Notes: generated by a model from the sequence alone, not told the origin. 39,702 nt of DNA from Aphodosoma sp044433285 (GCA_044433285.1 JAWXTU010000010.1:1-39702); one strand, 5' to 3'; positions 15,100 through 25,315 are shown, counted from the stretch's first letter. Made by a program: numbers and translations.

Positions 15100-16623
15100 A
15101 TGGCAAATAAAGCACTATTAATGATTTTAGATGGTTGGGGAATAGGCAACCACACAAAGGCAGACGTAATTTCAGAAACCCCTACTCCTTATTGGGATTC
15201 TCTTTTGAAAAAATACCCAAATTCGCAACTACAAGCATCGGGCGAATATGTTGGACTACCTGATGGTCAGATGGGTAACTCAGAAGTAGGACACTTAAAT
15301 ATCGGAGCTGGACGTATTGTATATCAAGATTTAGTAAAAATAAATATCGCATGTAAAACAGGCACTATACTTGAAAATAGTGAGATAAAAAAAGCTTTTT
15401 CATATGCAAAAGAGAACAATGTTAATATCCATTTTATGGGATTAACAAGTAATGGTGGTGTACACAGTTCATTAGACCACCTATATGCACTATGCGATAT
15501 TGCTAAACAATATGAGATAAAAAACCACTTTGTACACTGTTTTATGGACGGTAGAGATACTGACCCTCGTAGTGGAAAGGGATTTATAGCAGAAGTAGAA
15601 AATCATCTAGCTACTACTGGAGGTAAAATCGCCTCTATCGTTGGTAGATATTATGCTATGGATAGAGATAAACGTTGGGAGCGTGTTAAAGTTGCATACG
15701 ACCTAATAGTAAAAGGTGTTGGCGAAAAAAACAATGATATGGTGGCAGCAATGCAATCGTCATACGATAATGATATTACAGATGAATTTATCAAACCTAT
15801 AATTAATATTGATACTGACGGTAATCCTGTAGCAACCATTGCAAATAATGATGTAGTTATATTTTTCAACTATCGTAATGATAGAGCAAAAGAGTTGACA
15901 GATGTACTTACCCAAAATGACTACACTGAATTTGGTATGAATAGATTAAATCTACAATATTTTTGTATGACCCCATACGACTCTTCATTTACAGGTGTTA
16001 ATATCATTTTTGACAAAGACAATGTGGAGAATACACTTGGAGAGATAGTATCAAATGCAGGATTGAAACAACTACATATTGCAGAGACAGAAAAATATGC
16101 TCACGTAACATTCTTTTTAAACGGAGGGCGCGAAACTCCATTTGATGGAGAAAACCGCATATTAATCAACTCACCAAAAGTGGCTACATATGATTTAAAA
16201 CCTGAAATGAGTGCCTATGAAGTGGCAAATGCACTAAGTGCTGAACTAGAAAATGGCACATGTGACCTAGCAATTGTAAACTTTGCAAATGGAGATATGG
16301 TTGGGCACACTGGTGTATATGGTGCAATAGAAGAGGCTGTTAAAACTATAGATAATTGTGTAAAACAGGTGATAGAGACTGCTCGCCTAAATGGATACAA
16401 ATCAATCATTATTGCTGACCATGGTAATGCAGATAATGCAATTAACGAAGACGGATCGCCAAATACGGCTCACTCGCTAAATCCTGTACCATTTGTATAC
16501 ATAGATGATGAATATAACGGCAACGTAGAGAATGGAATACTAGCTGATGTAGCACCATCAATACTACACATTATGGGTGTAACCCCTCCATCTGAAATGA
16601 CTGGTAAAAATTTAATTAAATAA
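15100..16623 (+). CDS. gpmI: 2,3-bisphosphoglycerate-independent phosphoglycerate mutase
   Basis: This cytoplasmic glycolytic enzyme interconverts 3- and 2-phosphoglycerate through a phosphoserine. The metal-binding start ILDGWG (Asp11), the phosphorylated serine in GNSEVGHLN (Ser61), the substrate loop FMDGRDTDP, RYYAMDRDKRWERV, and the C-terminal metal sites GDMVGHTG and IADHGNADN are all intact. The 507-residue length is normal. It is first in a run of genes for envelope protein folding, with 18 bases to the next start; the metabolic gene heads the run and may simply share its promoter. Confidence 0.97.
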   Translation: MANKALLMILDGWGIGNHTKADVISETPTPYWDSLLKKYPNSQLQASGEYVGLPDGQMGNSEVGHLNIGAGRIVYQDLVKINIACKTGTILENSEIKKAFSYAKENNVNIHFMGLTSNGGVHSSLDHLYALCDIAKQYEIKNHFVHCFMDGRDTDPRSGKGFIAEVENHLATTGGKIASIVGRYYAMDRDKRWERVKVAYDLIVKGVGEKNNDMVAAMQSSYDNDITDEFIKPIINIDTDGNPVATIANNDVVIFFNYRNDRAKELTDVLTQNDYTEFGMNRLNLQYFCMTPYDSSFTGVNIIFDKDNVENTLGEIVSNAGLKQLHIAETEKYAHVTFFLNGGRETPFDGENRILINSPKVATYDLKPEMSAYEVANALSAELENGTCDLAIVNFANGDMVGHTGVYGAIEEAVKTIDNCVKQVIETARLNGYKSIIIADHGNADNAINEDGSPNTAHSLNPVPFVYIDDEYNGNVENGILADVAPSILHIMGVTPPSEMTGKNLIK

Positions 16624-16641
16624 TATATAAAATTTTATTTT

Positions 16642-18576
16642 ATGAAACAATTAACTCTAGCTGTTGTAATAATTGCTACATCAATGCAATTATTCGCAAA
16701 AGAACCCATTGTAATAGAGATTGATAACAAACCCATCAAATTATCTGAGTTTGAATATCTCTACAACAAAAACAACTCTTCTTCTGTTTTAGAGCAAAAA
16801 TCAATTGAAGAGTATGTTAATTTATTTGTTAAGTTTAAGTTAAAAGTACACGATGCTGAGGTAAAACAACTAGACACTGTTGCCTCATTCCAACGCGAGC
16901 TCAATGGTTATAGAAATCAACTGGCAAAACCATATCTCACTGATTCTGAATTAGAAGACCACCTATACCAAGAGGCATATAGCCATTTCAGTCAAGACTG
17001 CGAGGTGAGTCATATCCTATTTAGTTTAACAGCAGATGCTACACCAGCAGATACATTAATTGCTTACAACAAAGCACTTGCTGCGATAAAAAGACTTAAC
17101 AAAGAGAACTTTGAAACAGTTGCAAAAAGTATAAGTGAAGACCAAAGTGTAGGGAAAAATGGTGGATACTTGGGATTTTTCACTGCATTACAAACTGTCT
17201 GGTCGTTTGAAAAGGCTATGTATGACTTACCTCTAAATACAATATCGCAACCAGTACGCACAAATTATGGTTATCATATAATAAAAGTGCACAGTCGTAG
17301 ACCTGCCTATGGACAGATACACGCACAGCACATAATGAAATTGTGTAACGATAAAATGACTAAAACAGAACAAGATAATGCATACACACAAATCTCAAAT
17401 ATCTCAAGTAAAATAAGAAATGGGGGGAACTTTGAGGAATTGGCTAAACTATTTAGCGATGATAAAGGAACAGGAAAAAATGGGGGGGATTTATCTTGGT
17501 TTGGCATTAACCGTATGGTAAGCGAATTTGAAAACGCTGCTTTTGCTCTTAAAGTAAATGAGATGTCTGCTCCGATTAAAACTCAGTTTGGGTGGCATTT
17601 AATCAAAGTTACTGACAAACGTCAAGTAGAGCCTTTTGAAAAGAAAAAAGCAGATATTCACCGTGTTATGCAGTACGATAATCGTTCTACCGCTGCACTT
17701 AAATCATTTGTCGGCAAACTTAAAACTGAATACAACTTCCAAATAAACACAGAAGTTGAGAATAGTGTTAAAGCTCTTATCGAGGCGAATAAAACGAATG
17801 AAAACAGTACATTAATTGAAGAGGGCGAAAAACTTACAGGGGTTTTATGTTCATTTAAAGATCAACAATTGATGGCTTCAGATTTCATTAAATATTACTC
17901 TGCTCAAAATGGTAAATTGCCATATGAAAAGTTATTTGACCAATATGTAACATCAGAACTTATTTCATATGAAGATGAGCATCTTGAGAAAAAACACTCT
18001 GATTTTGCTCATTTAGTGCAAGAGTATCACGATGGTATTTTGCTATTTGAAATATCTAATCAAGAGGTGTGGAATAAGGCATTAGTTGATACAGCTGGTA
18101 TTATTGAATTTTTCAATAATAATATAAATAGCTATGTTTGGGATCAAACTAGATACAAAGGTTTGATTGTAAAATGTGCAGATAAAACAACTGCTAAAAA
18201 GGTAAAAAAAGAGCTTAAATCTTTAAAAGACAACTCACTAATCGACTCTATTGCAAAGAAATACAATACAGACTCAACAACCATTGTAACAATTGAACGT
18301 GGATTGTGGAAAAAAGGTGAAAATCAATTTGTTGATAAACTAGGATTTAAGGATAAAACTGTAACAACAACTACATCAGAAGAGTTACCCGTAGTATATT
18401 TAGTTGGAGAACAACAAAATGTACCTGATTGTTATACAGATGTACGTGGTATGGTAACAGCTGACTATCAAAACTATTTAGAGGAAGAGTGGATCAAATC
18501 TCTAGAAGAAAAATACACGGTTGTTATATACGATGACGTTATAAAGAGGGCTTCTAAAAACACCACTAACCAATAA
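16642..18576 (+). CDS. Periplasmic peptidyl-prolyl isomerase with two parvulin domains
   Basis: This 644-residue protein has a signal peptide (about 1-19, cut near LFAKEP) and a SurA-like helical N-terminal chaperone region with YLYNKNNS. Two parvulin-type rotamase domains follow, at about 112-218 (CEVSHILFS ... NYGYHIIKV) and about 226-325 (IHAQHIMKL ... QFGWHLIKV). The last 300 residues are a helical, Lys/Glu-rich extension I cannot assign. It should fold outer-membrane or secreted proteins in the periplasm. It is the first of three related folding genes in a row. Within it, the repeated NGG turns of the second domain are coded by G6 (17422-17427) and G7 (17482-17488) runs, unusual in such AT-rich DNA. 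Confidence 0.88.
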   Translation: MKQLTLAVVIIATSMQLFAKEPIVIEIDNKPIKLSEFEYLYNKNNSSSVLEQKSIEEYVNLFVKFKLKVHDAEVKQLDTVASFQRELNGYRNQLAKPYLTDSELEDHLYQEAYSHFSQDCEVSHILFSLTADATPADTLIAYNKALAAIKRLNKENFETVAKSISEDQSVGKNGGYLGFFTALQTVWSFEKAMYDLPLNTISQPVRTNYGYHIIKVHSRRPAYGQIHAQHIMKLCNDKMTKTEQDNAYTQISNISSKIRNGGNFEELAKLFSDDKGTGKNGGDLSWFGINRMVSEFENAAFALKVNEMSAPIKTQFGWHLIKVTDKRQVEPFEKKKADIHRVMQYDNRSTAALKSFVGKLKTEYNFQINTEVENSVKALIEANKTNENSTLIEEGEKLTGVLCSFKDQQLMASDFIKYYSAQNGKLPYEKLFDQYVTSELISYEDEHLEKKHSDFAHLVQEYHDGILLFEISNQEVWNKALVDTAGIIEFFNNNINSYVWDQTRYKGLIVKCADKTTAKKVKKELKSLKDNSLIDSIAKKYNTDSTTIVTIERGLWKKGENQFVDKLGFKDKTVTTTTSEELPVVYLVGEQQNVPDCYTDVRGMVTADYQNYLEEEWIKSLEEKYTVVIYDDVIKRASKNTTNQ

Positions 18577-18589
18577 TTGAATTTATAAA

Positions 18590-19444
18590 GTGAAAAATCA
18601 TTGGGCAAAACTAATTTATTTCATTTACATTGTATCAATCGGTACAATTGTATCATCATGCTCATTATTTAAAAAAGAACAGCCACAAGATGCACTCGTT
18701 ACAATAGGAGATAATTATCTTCTACTAGAAGATGTAAATAAAATTATTCCATTGGGTACTAGTTCGGCAGATAGTGCGTTACTAGTAGAGGGATATATTC
18801 GTAGATGGGCGATAGATGTGTTAATGTACAACAACGCCAAAAGCAATATAAGCAATAAAGAGGAGATAGAACGAATGGTAGAGGATTATCGTCGTTCTCT
18901 AACAATACACAACTATCGTCAAAATGTTGTAAAGGAACGCATTTCTACACCAACGGAGAGTGAGGCTATTGACTATTATCTTTCTAATCTGAATGATTTT
19001 AAATTAACTGATGTTGTTATGAAAGCTATGATTTTACGCTTACCTAATTCAACATCGCAATTGCAAAATTGGAAGAAAAAGATCAATAGATTTAATAACG
19101 AAGATATTGAAGAGATAGAGAAATTTGCACTCCAAAATGCTATCTACTACTCTATCTTTATTGGAGAGTGGAAAGATATTAACAATATTGAAAAACAGAG
19201 CAAACTAAATTTAGATTGCATTAAAGATGAGGGTTACTACGAAATATCTGATAGTTTAACAGTTACACTAATAAATGTTACTAACTTTAGAGATAAAGAG
19301 GATATAATGCCACAAGAGATGGCTATTGACCTAGCTAAAGATCAACTGTATAATAACCGTAAAATGGATTTTTTACGAGATTTTGGTTCTGAATTATACG
19401 AGAAAGCTAAAAAAAGTGGAGAAATTATATTTGAAAATGAATAA
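18590..19444 (+). CDS. SurA-N-like lipoprotein, putative folding factor
   Basis: The 284-residue product begins with a lipoprotein signal peptide with lipobox VSSC (Cys24), so it should be membrane-anchored. The start is a GTG at 18590; no ATG gives a complete signal peptide. After Cys24 comes ALVTIGDNYLLLEDVNKIIP, like the opening of SurA/PrsA proteins, then a helical chaperone-like region. A parvulin active-site pattern is not visible, so it may be a chaperone without isomerase activity. It lies 13 bases after a two-parvulin gene and 27 bases before a SurA-like gene, which supports a shared role in outer-membrane protein folding. The family call is by context and the N-terminal pattern; exact function is open. 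Confidence 0.65.
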   Translation: MKNHWAKLIYFIYIVSIGTIVSSCSLFKKEQPQDALVTIGDNYLLLEDVNKIIPLGTSSADSALLVEGYIRRWAIDVLMYNNAKSNISNKEEIERMVEDYRRSLTIHNYRQNVVKERISTPTESEAIDYYLSNLNDFKLTDVVMKAMILRLPNSTSQLQNWKKKINRFNNEDIEEIEKFALQNAIYYSIFIGEWKDINNIEKQSKLNLDCIKDEGYYEISDSLTVTLINVTNFRDKEDIMPQEMAIDLAKDQLYNNRKMDFLRDFGSELYEKAKKSGEIIFENE

Positions 19445-19471
19445 TAATCGCCTAATTTATAAAACTTAAGT

Positions 19472-20830
19472 ATGAGAAAATTAATTAAAAGTATACTATT
19501 TATACTTCTTATGTCAACCGTTACTCTCCAAGCTCAAGAGAAAAACCTTATTGATGGTGTTGTCTGGGTTATTGGTGATGCAGCTATTTTGCGTTCTGAT
19601 GTAGAACAAGAGAGAATTCGTGCACAATATGAGGGACAACGCATTAAGGGTGACCCATATTGTGTTATTTCGGAACAGATCGCAATACAAAAACTCTTTT
19701 TACATCAAGCAAAAATTGATAGTATTGAGAATAACGCTGGACAGATAGAGGCACAAGTAAATGCTCAAGTAAATTTATACTTAAGAGAGATTGGCTCGCA
19801 AGAAAAACTAGAAGAGTATTTTAATAAGAGTCTATCTGAAATAAAAGAAGAGATGCGCACAGCGATTGGAGATCAATCACTTGTGCAACAGGTACAACAA
19901 TCTCTTATCCAAGACATTAAAGTAACACCGCAAGATGTTCGCAAGTATTACGCATCACTAAACGAAGACTCTTTACCGACTATACCAGCACAAGTTGAAA
20001 TTCAAATCATCACTATTGAACCTCCAATACCAGCATCGGCTATAGAGGAGACAAAAAACAGATTAAGAGAATATACTGAACGCGTAAATCGTGGTGAATC
20101 AGATTTTTCGATGCTAGCCAGATTATATTCCGATGATACTGAGAGTGCAAAACAGGGCGGTGAATTAGGATTTATGGGTAAAGGGTCGCTTGTTCCTGAA
20201 TTTGCCAATGCCGCCTTTGCATTGTCTGAACCAGGAAGTGTGAGTCGCGTGGTAGAAACTGAATTTGGATACCATATAATCCAACTTATCGAAAAGAGAG
20301 ATGAACGAATCAATTGTCGCCATATCCTTATTAGACCTAAAATAACAAGTGATGTAAAAGAGGCAACTCTTTATAAATTAGATACTATTGCACATGACAT
20401 ACGCACTGGCAAAATCACTTTTGAGCAAGCTGCAACACATATGTCGTCCGACAAAGAGACAAGAATGAATGAAGGTTTGATGACAAATGCACGTAATGGT
20501 TCATCAAAATTTGAGTTTCAAGATCTGCCTACTGAAATTTCAAAATTGGTATACAATATGAAACCAGGCGAAATAACTCAACCGTTCTCTATGTTCTCAC
20601 AAACATTGGGCAAAGAGGTATATGCTATTGTAAAACTCAAACACAAATTGCCAAATCACAAAGCAAACCTCGACGATGATTTTCAAACACTTAAAACACT
20701 TTGCGAAAACAGTTTAAGAGAGAAATTTATCAACGAGTGGATTAAACAAAAAATTGTAGATACATATATTTATATCTCTCCAGAATGGCAAAGCTGCACA
20801 TTCAACTATTCTGAATGGTTACAAAAATAA
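19472..20830 (+). CDS. surA: SurA-like periplasmic chaperone/peptidyl-prolyl isomerase
   Basis: This 452-residue protein has a signal peptide (about 1-22, ending LQAQ), then the SurA N-domain start (IDGVVWVIGDAAILRSDVEQ). Two parvulin-type domains follow, at about 170-270 (EIQIITIEPPIP ... ARLYSDDTESAKQGGELGFM ... EFGYHIIQL) and about 275-380 (INCRHILIRP onward), with a short C-terminal helix. Length and order match SurA (about 430 residues). It should carry unfolded outer-membrane proteins across the periplasm to the BAM machine. It overlaps the next gene by 16 bases, so translation is probably coupled to the OstA-like protein. The symbol is by homology; in this phylum several paralogues share the role. 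Confidence 0.85.
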   Translation: MRKLIKSILFILLMSTVTLQAQEKNLIDGVVWVIGDAAILRSDVEQERIRAQYEGQRIKGDPYCVISEQIAIQKLFLHQAKIDSIENNAGQIEAQVNAQVNLYLREIGSQEKLEEYFNKSLSEIKEEMRTAIGDQSLVQQVQQSLIQDIKVTPQDVRKYYASLNEDSLPTIPAQVEIQIITIEPPIPASAIEETKNRLREYTERVNRGESDFSMLARLYSDDTESAKQGGELGFMGKGSLVPEFANAAFALSEPGSVSRVVETEFGYHIIQLIEKRDERINCRHILIRPKITSDVKEATLYKLDTIAHDIRTGKITFEQAATHMSSDKETRMNEGLMTNARNGSSKFEFQDLPTEISKLVYNMKPGEITQPFSMFSQTLGKEVYAIVKLKHKLPNHKANLDDDFQTLKTLCENSLREKFINEWIKQKIVDTYIYISPEWQSCTFNYSEWLQK

Positions 20831-22782
20831 GAATACATAATAATATAAAACAGATAATATGCACAATTACAATGTTATTCATTTGTAATTGTGCTCTTTA
20901 TGCTCAAGAACGTCTATTAAAGCCTCACAATGACAGTACAGCAACAAGGCAAAAATCGGTTAAATTAGAGCAAAAAAAAATGACTCCTAAATTTAAATCC
21001 GACGTAGATATTGAACAGGTGAGAGAAGAGCCTATGGTGGGTGCTGAGAAAAAAAGTGAGGAGGAGGGAGCAGAAAAACCTAAAGAGAAAAAAAAGGCTC
21101 GAAAAAAATCTGAGCATGAAAGGCTAAAACCAAATGCAGGCAACATAGAGGCTGAGAATGATACAAACTCAACACAATCTATCATATACCTCGAACGAAG
21201 TAATATTATGCGCTTCGACGAAGAGTTATTGCCTAATATACAAATGCTTGTGGGAGACGTAGTACTGCGCCACGATTCTGTTTATCTCTATTGCGACTCG
21301 GCACACTTCAATCAACCAGACAACTCTTTTGATGCATTTGGCAATGTGGTAATCGAGCAAGGAGATACTCTCACCATTTACGCCGATAAACTCTTCTACG
21401 ATGGAAATACTAAAATTGCCGATTTGAATGATAATGTTGTTATGGAAAATAACGATGTTATTTTAAATACAGATACATTTACATACGATAGAAATAAAAA
21501 TTTAGGATACTATTTATGTGGGGGCACAATTCAAGATTCAATTAATACACTGACATCTAAACATGGGTATTATTGGTCTGATACTAAAATTGCAGAGTTT
21601 AAACTAGATGTAGTCGGTGTAAATGATAGTTCTACACTATATAGCGACACGTTAACCTACAATACAGAGACAAAAATTGCAACAATTCTTGGTCCAACAA
21701 CAATTAACTACAACAATAACAGCACAATACTCTACTCTGAACTAGGTTGGTATAATACATCTACAGATAAATCGCAACTTCTTAAGGAGTCAAAAATCAC
21801 CCACAACGACGGTAAAATATTAATTGGAGATACAATATATTACGATAAGAATAGAGGTATTGGAAAGGCATTTCATAATGTAGAGTTAATTGACACTGCA
21901 AACTCCATTACACTCTACGGACATTACGGTTTATATCAAGAAGATAATGAGATTGGGCTGGTAACAGACTCTGCATTAATGGTAGAATATTCAAGCGAAG
22001 ATAAAATATATGTTCACGCTGATACACTCTATACATACGCCATTGATGATGAGGAGAATATGGTGTTGGCATATCATAATGCACGACTATTCAATATTGA
22101 TGCTCAAGGGGTATGCGATTCGTTAACCTATTTTACAGGCGATTCGATATTGGTTCTGATGCAACTCCCTATATTATGGACAGATGGCAAACAGATTACA
22201 GGCGACACAGTTAAGTTAATACCGAAAGATGGCTCGTTTGATCACGTACACGTAATAAATAACGCCTTTATAGTTATTGAGGAGGACACGGCGCACTTCA
22301 ACCAAATATCAGGAAAAGAGATTTTTGGATATATTGCTGATAATGAATTGAAACGGCTAGAGGTAATAGCTAATGTACAATCTATAATGTACCCAATAGA
22401 CGAAGGGGAGATAATTGGACTAAACTCGATAGAGAGTAGCTATATGAACGTCTATTTCAAAGATGGCAAACTTGATAAAATGAATGTATTTCCTGCGCCG
22501 AAAGCTACACTATACCCTATCAGAGAAGTAACAGAGCAGATGCAAAAACTCTCTAACTTCTCATGGCAGATTGAGGTGAGACCTGCAAAATGGGAAGATG
22601 TATTCCTCAGACCCAAAAGAGCTACACAAGCAGAAATTGATGCACAGAAAAAGGCTATTGCTGATGAAGAGAAAGAGCAAAAAAGGTTAGACAGAAAGAA
22701 CAGTAGAAACAAAGAAGAGGGACAAGAGGGAGACGATAAAAATTCAATGCAAGGAAATAGTGGCTCAAAATTAAAATTATAA
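20815..22782 (+). CDS. OstA/LptA-like outer-membrane assembly protein
   Basis: This 655-residue exported protein has a signal peptide near residues 12-30 (ending LYAQE) and a highly charged Lys/Glu linker (about 60-105). A long series of beta-strand repeats follows, typical of the OstA/LptA-type beta-taco fold (VVLRHDSVYLYCDSAHF, VVIEQGDTLTIYADKLFYDG, VVMENNDVILNTDTFTYD). It ends in a charged, low-complexity tail. OstA-family proteins bridge the periplasm for lipopolysaccharide transport to LptD. It is larger than E. coli LptA (185 residues) and lacks the LptD barrel. The ATG at 20815 lies inside the end of surA (16-base overlap), pointing to translational coupling. The fold assignment is good; LPS as cargo is inferred from family. 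Confidence 0.82.
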   Translation: MVTKIRIHNNIKQIICTITMLFICNCALYAQERLLKPHNDSTATRQKSVKLEQKKMTPKFKSDVDIEQVREEPMVGAEKKSEEEGAEKPKEKKKARKKSEHERLKPNAGNIEAENDTNSTQSIIYLERSNIMRFDEELLPNIQMLVGDVVLRHDSVYLYCDSAHFNQPDNSFDAFGNVVIEQGDTLTIYADKLFYDGNTKIADLNDNVVMENNDVILNTDTFTYDRNKNLGYYLCGGTIQDSINTLTSKHGYYWSDTKIAEFKLDVVGVNDSSTLYSDTLTYNTETKIATILGPTTINYNNNSTILYSELGWYNTSTDKSQLLKESKITHNDGKILIGDTIYYDKNRGIGKAFHNVELIDTANSITLYGHYGLYQEDNEIGLVTDSALMVEYSSEDKIYVHADTLYTYAIDDEENMVLAYHNARLFNIDAQGVCDSLTYFTGDSILVLMQLPILWTDGKQITGDTVKLIPKDGSFDHVHVINNAFIVIEEDTAHFNQISGKEIFGYIADNELKRLEVIANVQSIMYPIDEGEIIGLNSIESSYMNVYFKDGKLDKMNVFPAPKATLYPIREVTEQMQKLSNFSWQIEVRPAKWEDVFLRPKRATQAEIDAQKKAIADEEKEQKRLDRKNSRNKEEGQEGDDKNSMQGNSGSKLKL

Positions 22783-22789
22783 CGAATTG

Positions 22790-23455
22790 ATGAGAGCAAT
22801 TATAAATGTAATAAACAAAAATCAGCCTAGCAGCATAAACAATATAACAAATTGTATTGCTAAGACAATGTCATTCAACATAATAGATATTATGTTTGAC
22901 CAGTTAGTAGATATTATAGAGATTATAGATGAGAATGATGCTGCATTAATTGTCTGTGAAATAGACAAAAGAGAGGATACGCAAAAATATTTGAATCTAT
23001 TACGAGACATTAGGGTACCATATATATTTACTAAACCAAGTCAGACTTTTGAGTTAAAACATATTGCGCTGCCTATAACATTTTTGATTGAAGAAAAAGA
23101 AAAGGCTCCTTTTGCATCATCATTCGCACGCTCATTTAACGCAGATATAACAATATATCAACCTAAAGATTATGGTACCAAAGCGCAGCAAAATATAGAT
23201 GCTATAAGTACCCTATTCAACTCACTTAATGTTGATTATAAGATATCAAAAGGAAGTAAAGGAAGTGATAAAATTGAGTTTGAAGCACTTAAATTATCAC
23301 AAACAGATCATCAACTAATCATTATTAGCGCATCACGCGAATATGGATTAGACGACATAATATTAGGACCAAAAGAGAGAAAAATTATAAACCAAGCAAC
23401 AATACCTGTAATGGTTATAAATCCACGTGGGGATTTATATGCATTATGCGATTAA
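22790..23455 (+). CDS. Universal stress protein (UspA)-like, two-domain
   Basis: The product of about 221 residues resembles two degenerate universal-stress-protein domains in tandem. The second is clearer (LKHIALPITFLIEEKEKAPFAS ... DHQLIIISASREYG ... ATIPVMVINPRG). The nucleotide motif G-2X-G-9X-G(S/T) is not intact: the region reads GLDDIILGPKERKIIN, so ATP binding is doubtful. An in-frame TTG at 22787 directly precedes the ATG at 22790, and I choose the ATG. It is cytoplasmic, with no signal peptide, and sits 7 bases after the OstA-like gene and 12 before the LysM gene, all exported. Its role among envelope genes is unknown. Confidence 0.7.
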   Translation: MRAIINVINKNQPSSINNITNCIAKTMSFNIIDIMFDQLVDIIEIIDENDAALIVCEIDKREDTQKYLNLLRDIRVPYIFTKPSQTFELKHIALPITFLIEEKEKAPFASSFARSFNADITIYQPKDYGTKAQQNIDAISTLFNSLNVDYKISKGSKGSDKIEFEALKLSQTDHQLIIISASREYGLDDIILGPKERKIINQATIPVMVINPRGDLYALCD

Positions 23456-23467
23456 ATTAAATTTATT

Positions 23468-25315
23468 ATGAAGATTTTTATTTTAAACATATTTCTACTA
23501 CTTGCAAGTGTCAATATTAGTGCACAAATTGACAAAACTATCTACTCGACAAAAGAAATTAAAGGACAAATTTGTTATGAATATGTCGTGGAAATCGGCG
23601 ATGGGTTGTTCTCCATCGGACGTAAATTTGGTGTTACACAAGCAGATATACACCTATACAATGAAGTTATAGATAATGACCTTAAGATTGGACAAATCGT
23701 CTACATACCTAAATATCAAGAAGAAACATCAAATGATAGCGAGGGAATATTAACACATACCGTTGCCGCTAAAGAGACTTTATACGGAATATCGAAAAGA
23801 TATGATATTCCAACAGATACAATTTTAAGTCTAAACCCACACGTCGCAAATGGTTTAAAGGTTGGTGATGTTATTATATTATCAAGAGCCACAACAAGCT
23901 CTTCTACACCCACCGCCACAGTTACCGGAGAGAGTAATATAATTGAAGAGGAAAACATAACTTCAGCACCTAAAACTCACTTGGTGCAAAGAAGAGAGAC
24001 ATTATATTCTATATCGCAACAATATGATGTAGCTATCCACGATATTTTAAAATACAATCCTAAAGTAGAAAACGAGGGTTTGAAAGCAGGAGAATATATC
24101 TATCTAGAGATGCCACAAGAGAGTGTATCTGAACCAGAAAGTACGACTGAAATAGAAACTAAAACTGAGACTGAAATAGAAATAGAAACAACCGCAACCG
24201 AAGAGGAGAATGAAATTCAATCTGATACAATAGATATTGAGATAGATTCAATCTATGAAATTAATGCAGACTCATCTGTATGTAATATCACTAAACGAAT
24301 AAAAGTTGCATACCTACTTCCATTTATGGCTGGTGCTCACGACCCTAACAATCTGGCAAAGAAATTTATCGAATTTTATCAAGGTGCACTAATTGCACTA
24401 GAAAACACAAAAGAGTTTGGCGTTGACACCGAAGTATTTACATTTGATATCCAAAGAGATACAGTTATTCTAGACTCTATTTTAAATTTACCATCTATGA
24501 AAAAGATGGATATTATTATCGGACCTGCATACCCAGATCAAGTAGAAAAAGTTGCAAAATTTACAAAAGAGAATAACATAATCAATATCTCTCCATTTAC
24601 GGCATCTGAGGAGAGTGATAATCATCACGACCTATTTTTGCAATTTAATCCACATCGCAACGATCTATTCAAACAGATATTCGATGATAGCAACTCATCA
24701 AAACGATTTAACTATATCTTTGCTCGATTTGCAAATTGCAAAAACAAAGGTAATCAATTTATAGATGAACTCGGTAAACAATTTACAGCTAATGATATAG
24801 AATACTCTGAAATATTAATTGACCCGAATGCAATTGACTCTCTTGTTAATTTCATTGGCAACGATACGACAATGTTGGTATTTGGTTCATCTGCACCAGA
24901 AGATGTGGATATAATATTAAAATCTTTAACAGAATCCAACCTAAATAACCTATTTATTTGGGGCTTCGAAGAGTGGGAATTTTATACTAGAACTTATCCA
25001 CGCACATACTATTACTCGCTATTCAATCCTAGAGAAAACAGTGATTATATAGATAATTATGCGAAATATTTCGGTAAAAGAGCAGATAAAAACATTATAA
25101 AATATGATCTGATTGGTTATGACATAACGATGTTTGCTCTACTTGGATTAAATAAAACTGACGGCAAACTCACATTTGAAACAGTTGATAATAGTATCTA
25201 TCTACAATCATCTCCTAAATTTCAATTTATAGGTAATAGATATCTGAATCTAACATACTTCCTATTCTATTGGAATGGTATTAATAATACAATAATAACA
25301 GACGGCGAAGAATGA
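23468..25315 (+). CDS. LysM-repeat protein fused to a periplasmic-binding-protein-like domain
   Basis: The 615-residue exported protein has a signal peptide (1-20, ending ISAQ) and three LysM peptidoglycan-binding repeats at about 38-81, 97-138 and 170-214 (cores GDGLFSIGRKFGV, KETLYGISKRYDI, RETLYSISQQYDV). A Thr/Glu-rich linker (217-275) leads to a type I periplasmic-binding-protein fold (ABC amino-acid binding type, about 277-615; KVAYLLPFMAGA, KFIEFYQGALIALE, KKMDIIIGPAYPDQV, INISPFTASEES). It should sit on the cell wall and could sense or bind a small ligand. No ABC permease or ATPase is beside it, so it is probably not a transport component. Its stop overlaps the start of the barrel gene at 25312 by 4 bases (ATGA), suggesting coupled translation. 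Confidence 0.85.
   Translation: MKIFILNIFLLLASVNISAQIDKTIYSTKEIKGQICYEYVVEIGDGLFSIGRKFGVTQADIHLYNEVIDNDLKIGQIVYIPKYQEETSNDSEGILTHTVAAKETLYGISKRYDIPTDTILSLNPHVANGLKVGDVIILSRATTSSSTPTATVTGESNIIEEENITSAPKTHLVQRRETLYSISQQYDVAIHDILKYNPKVENEGLKAGEYIYLEMPQESVSEPESTTEIETKTETEIEIETTATEEENEIQSDTIDIEIDSIYEINADSSVCNITKRIKVAYLLPFMAGAHDPNNLAKKFIEFYQGALIALENTKEFGVDTEVFTFDIQRDTVILDSILNLPSMKKMDIIIGPAYPDQVEKVAKFTKENNIINISPFTASEESDNHHDLFLQFNPHRNDLFKQIFDDSNSSKRFNYIFARFANCKNKGNQFIDELGKQFTANDIEYSEILIDPNAIDSLVNFIGNDTTMLVFGSSAPEDVDIILKSLTESNLNNLFIWGFEEWEFYTRTYPRTYYYSLFNPRENSDYIDNYAKYFGKRADKNIIKYDLIGYDITMFALLGLNKTDGKLTFETVDNSIYLQSSPKFQFIGNRYLNLTYFLFYWNGINNTIITDGEE

Noticed and set aside
22787..22789. TTG as the start of the USP-like gene
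   Set aside because: The ATG immediately after it is a more likely start.
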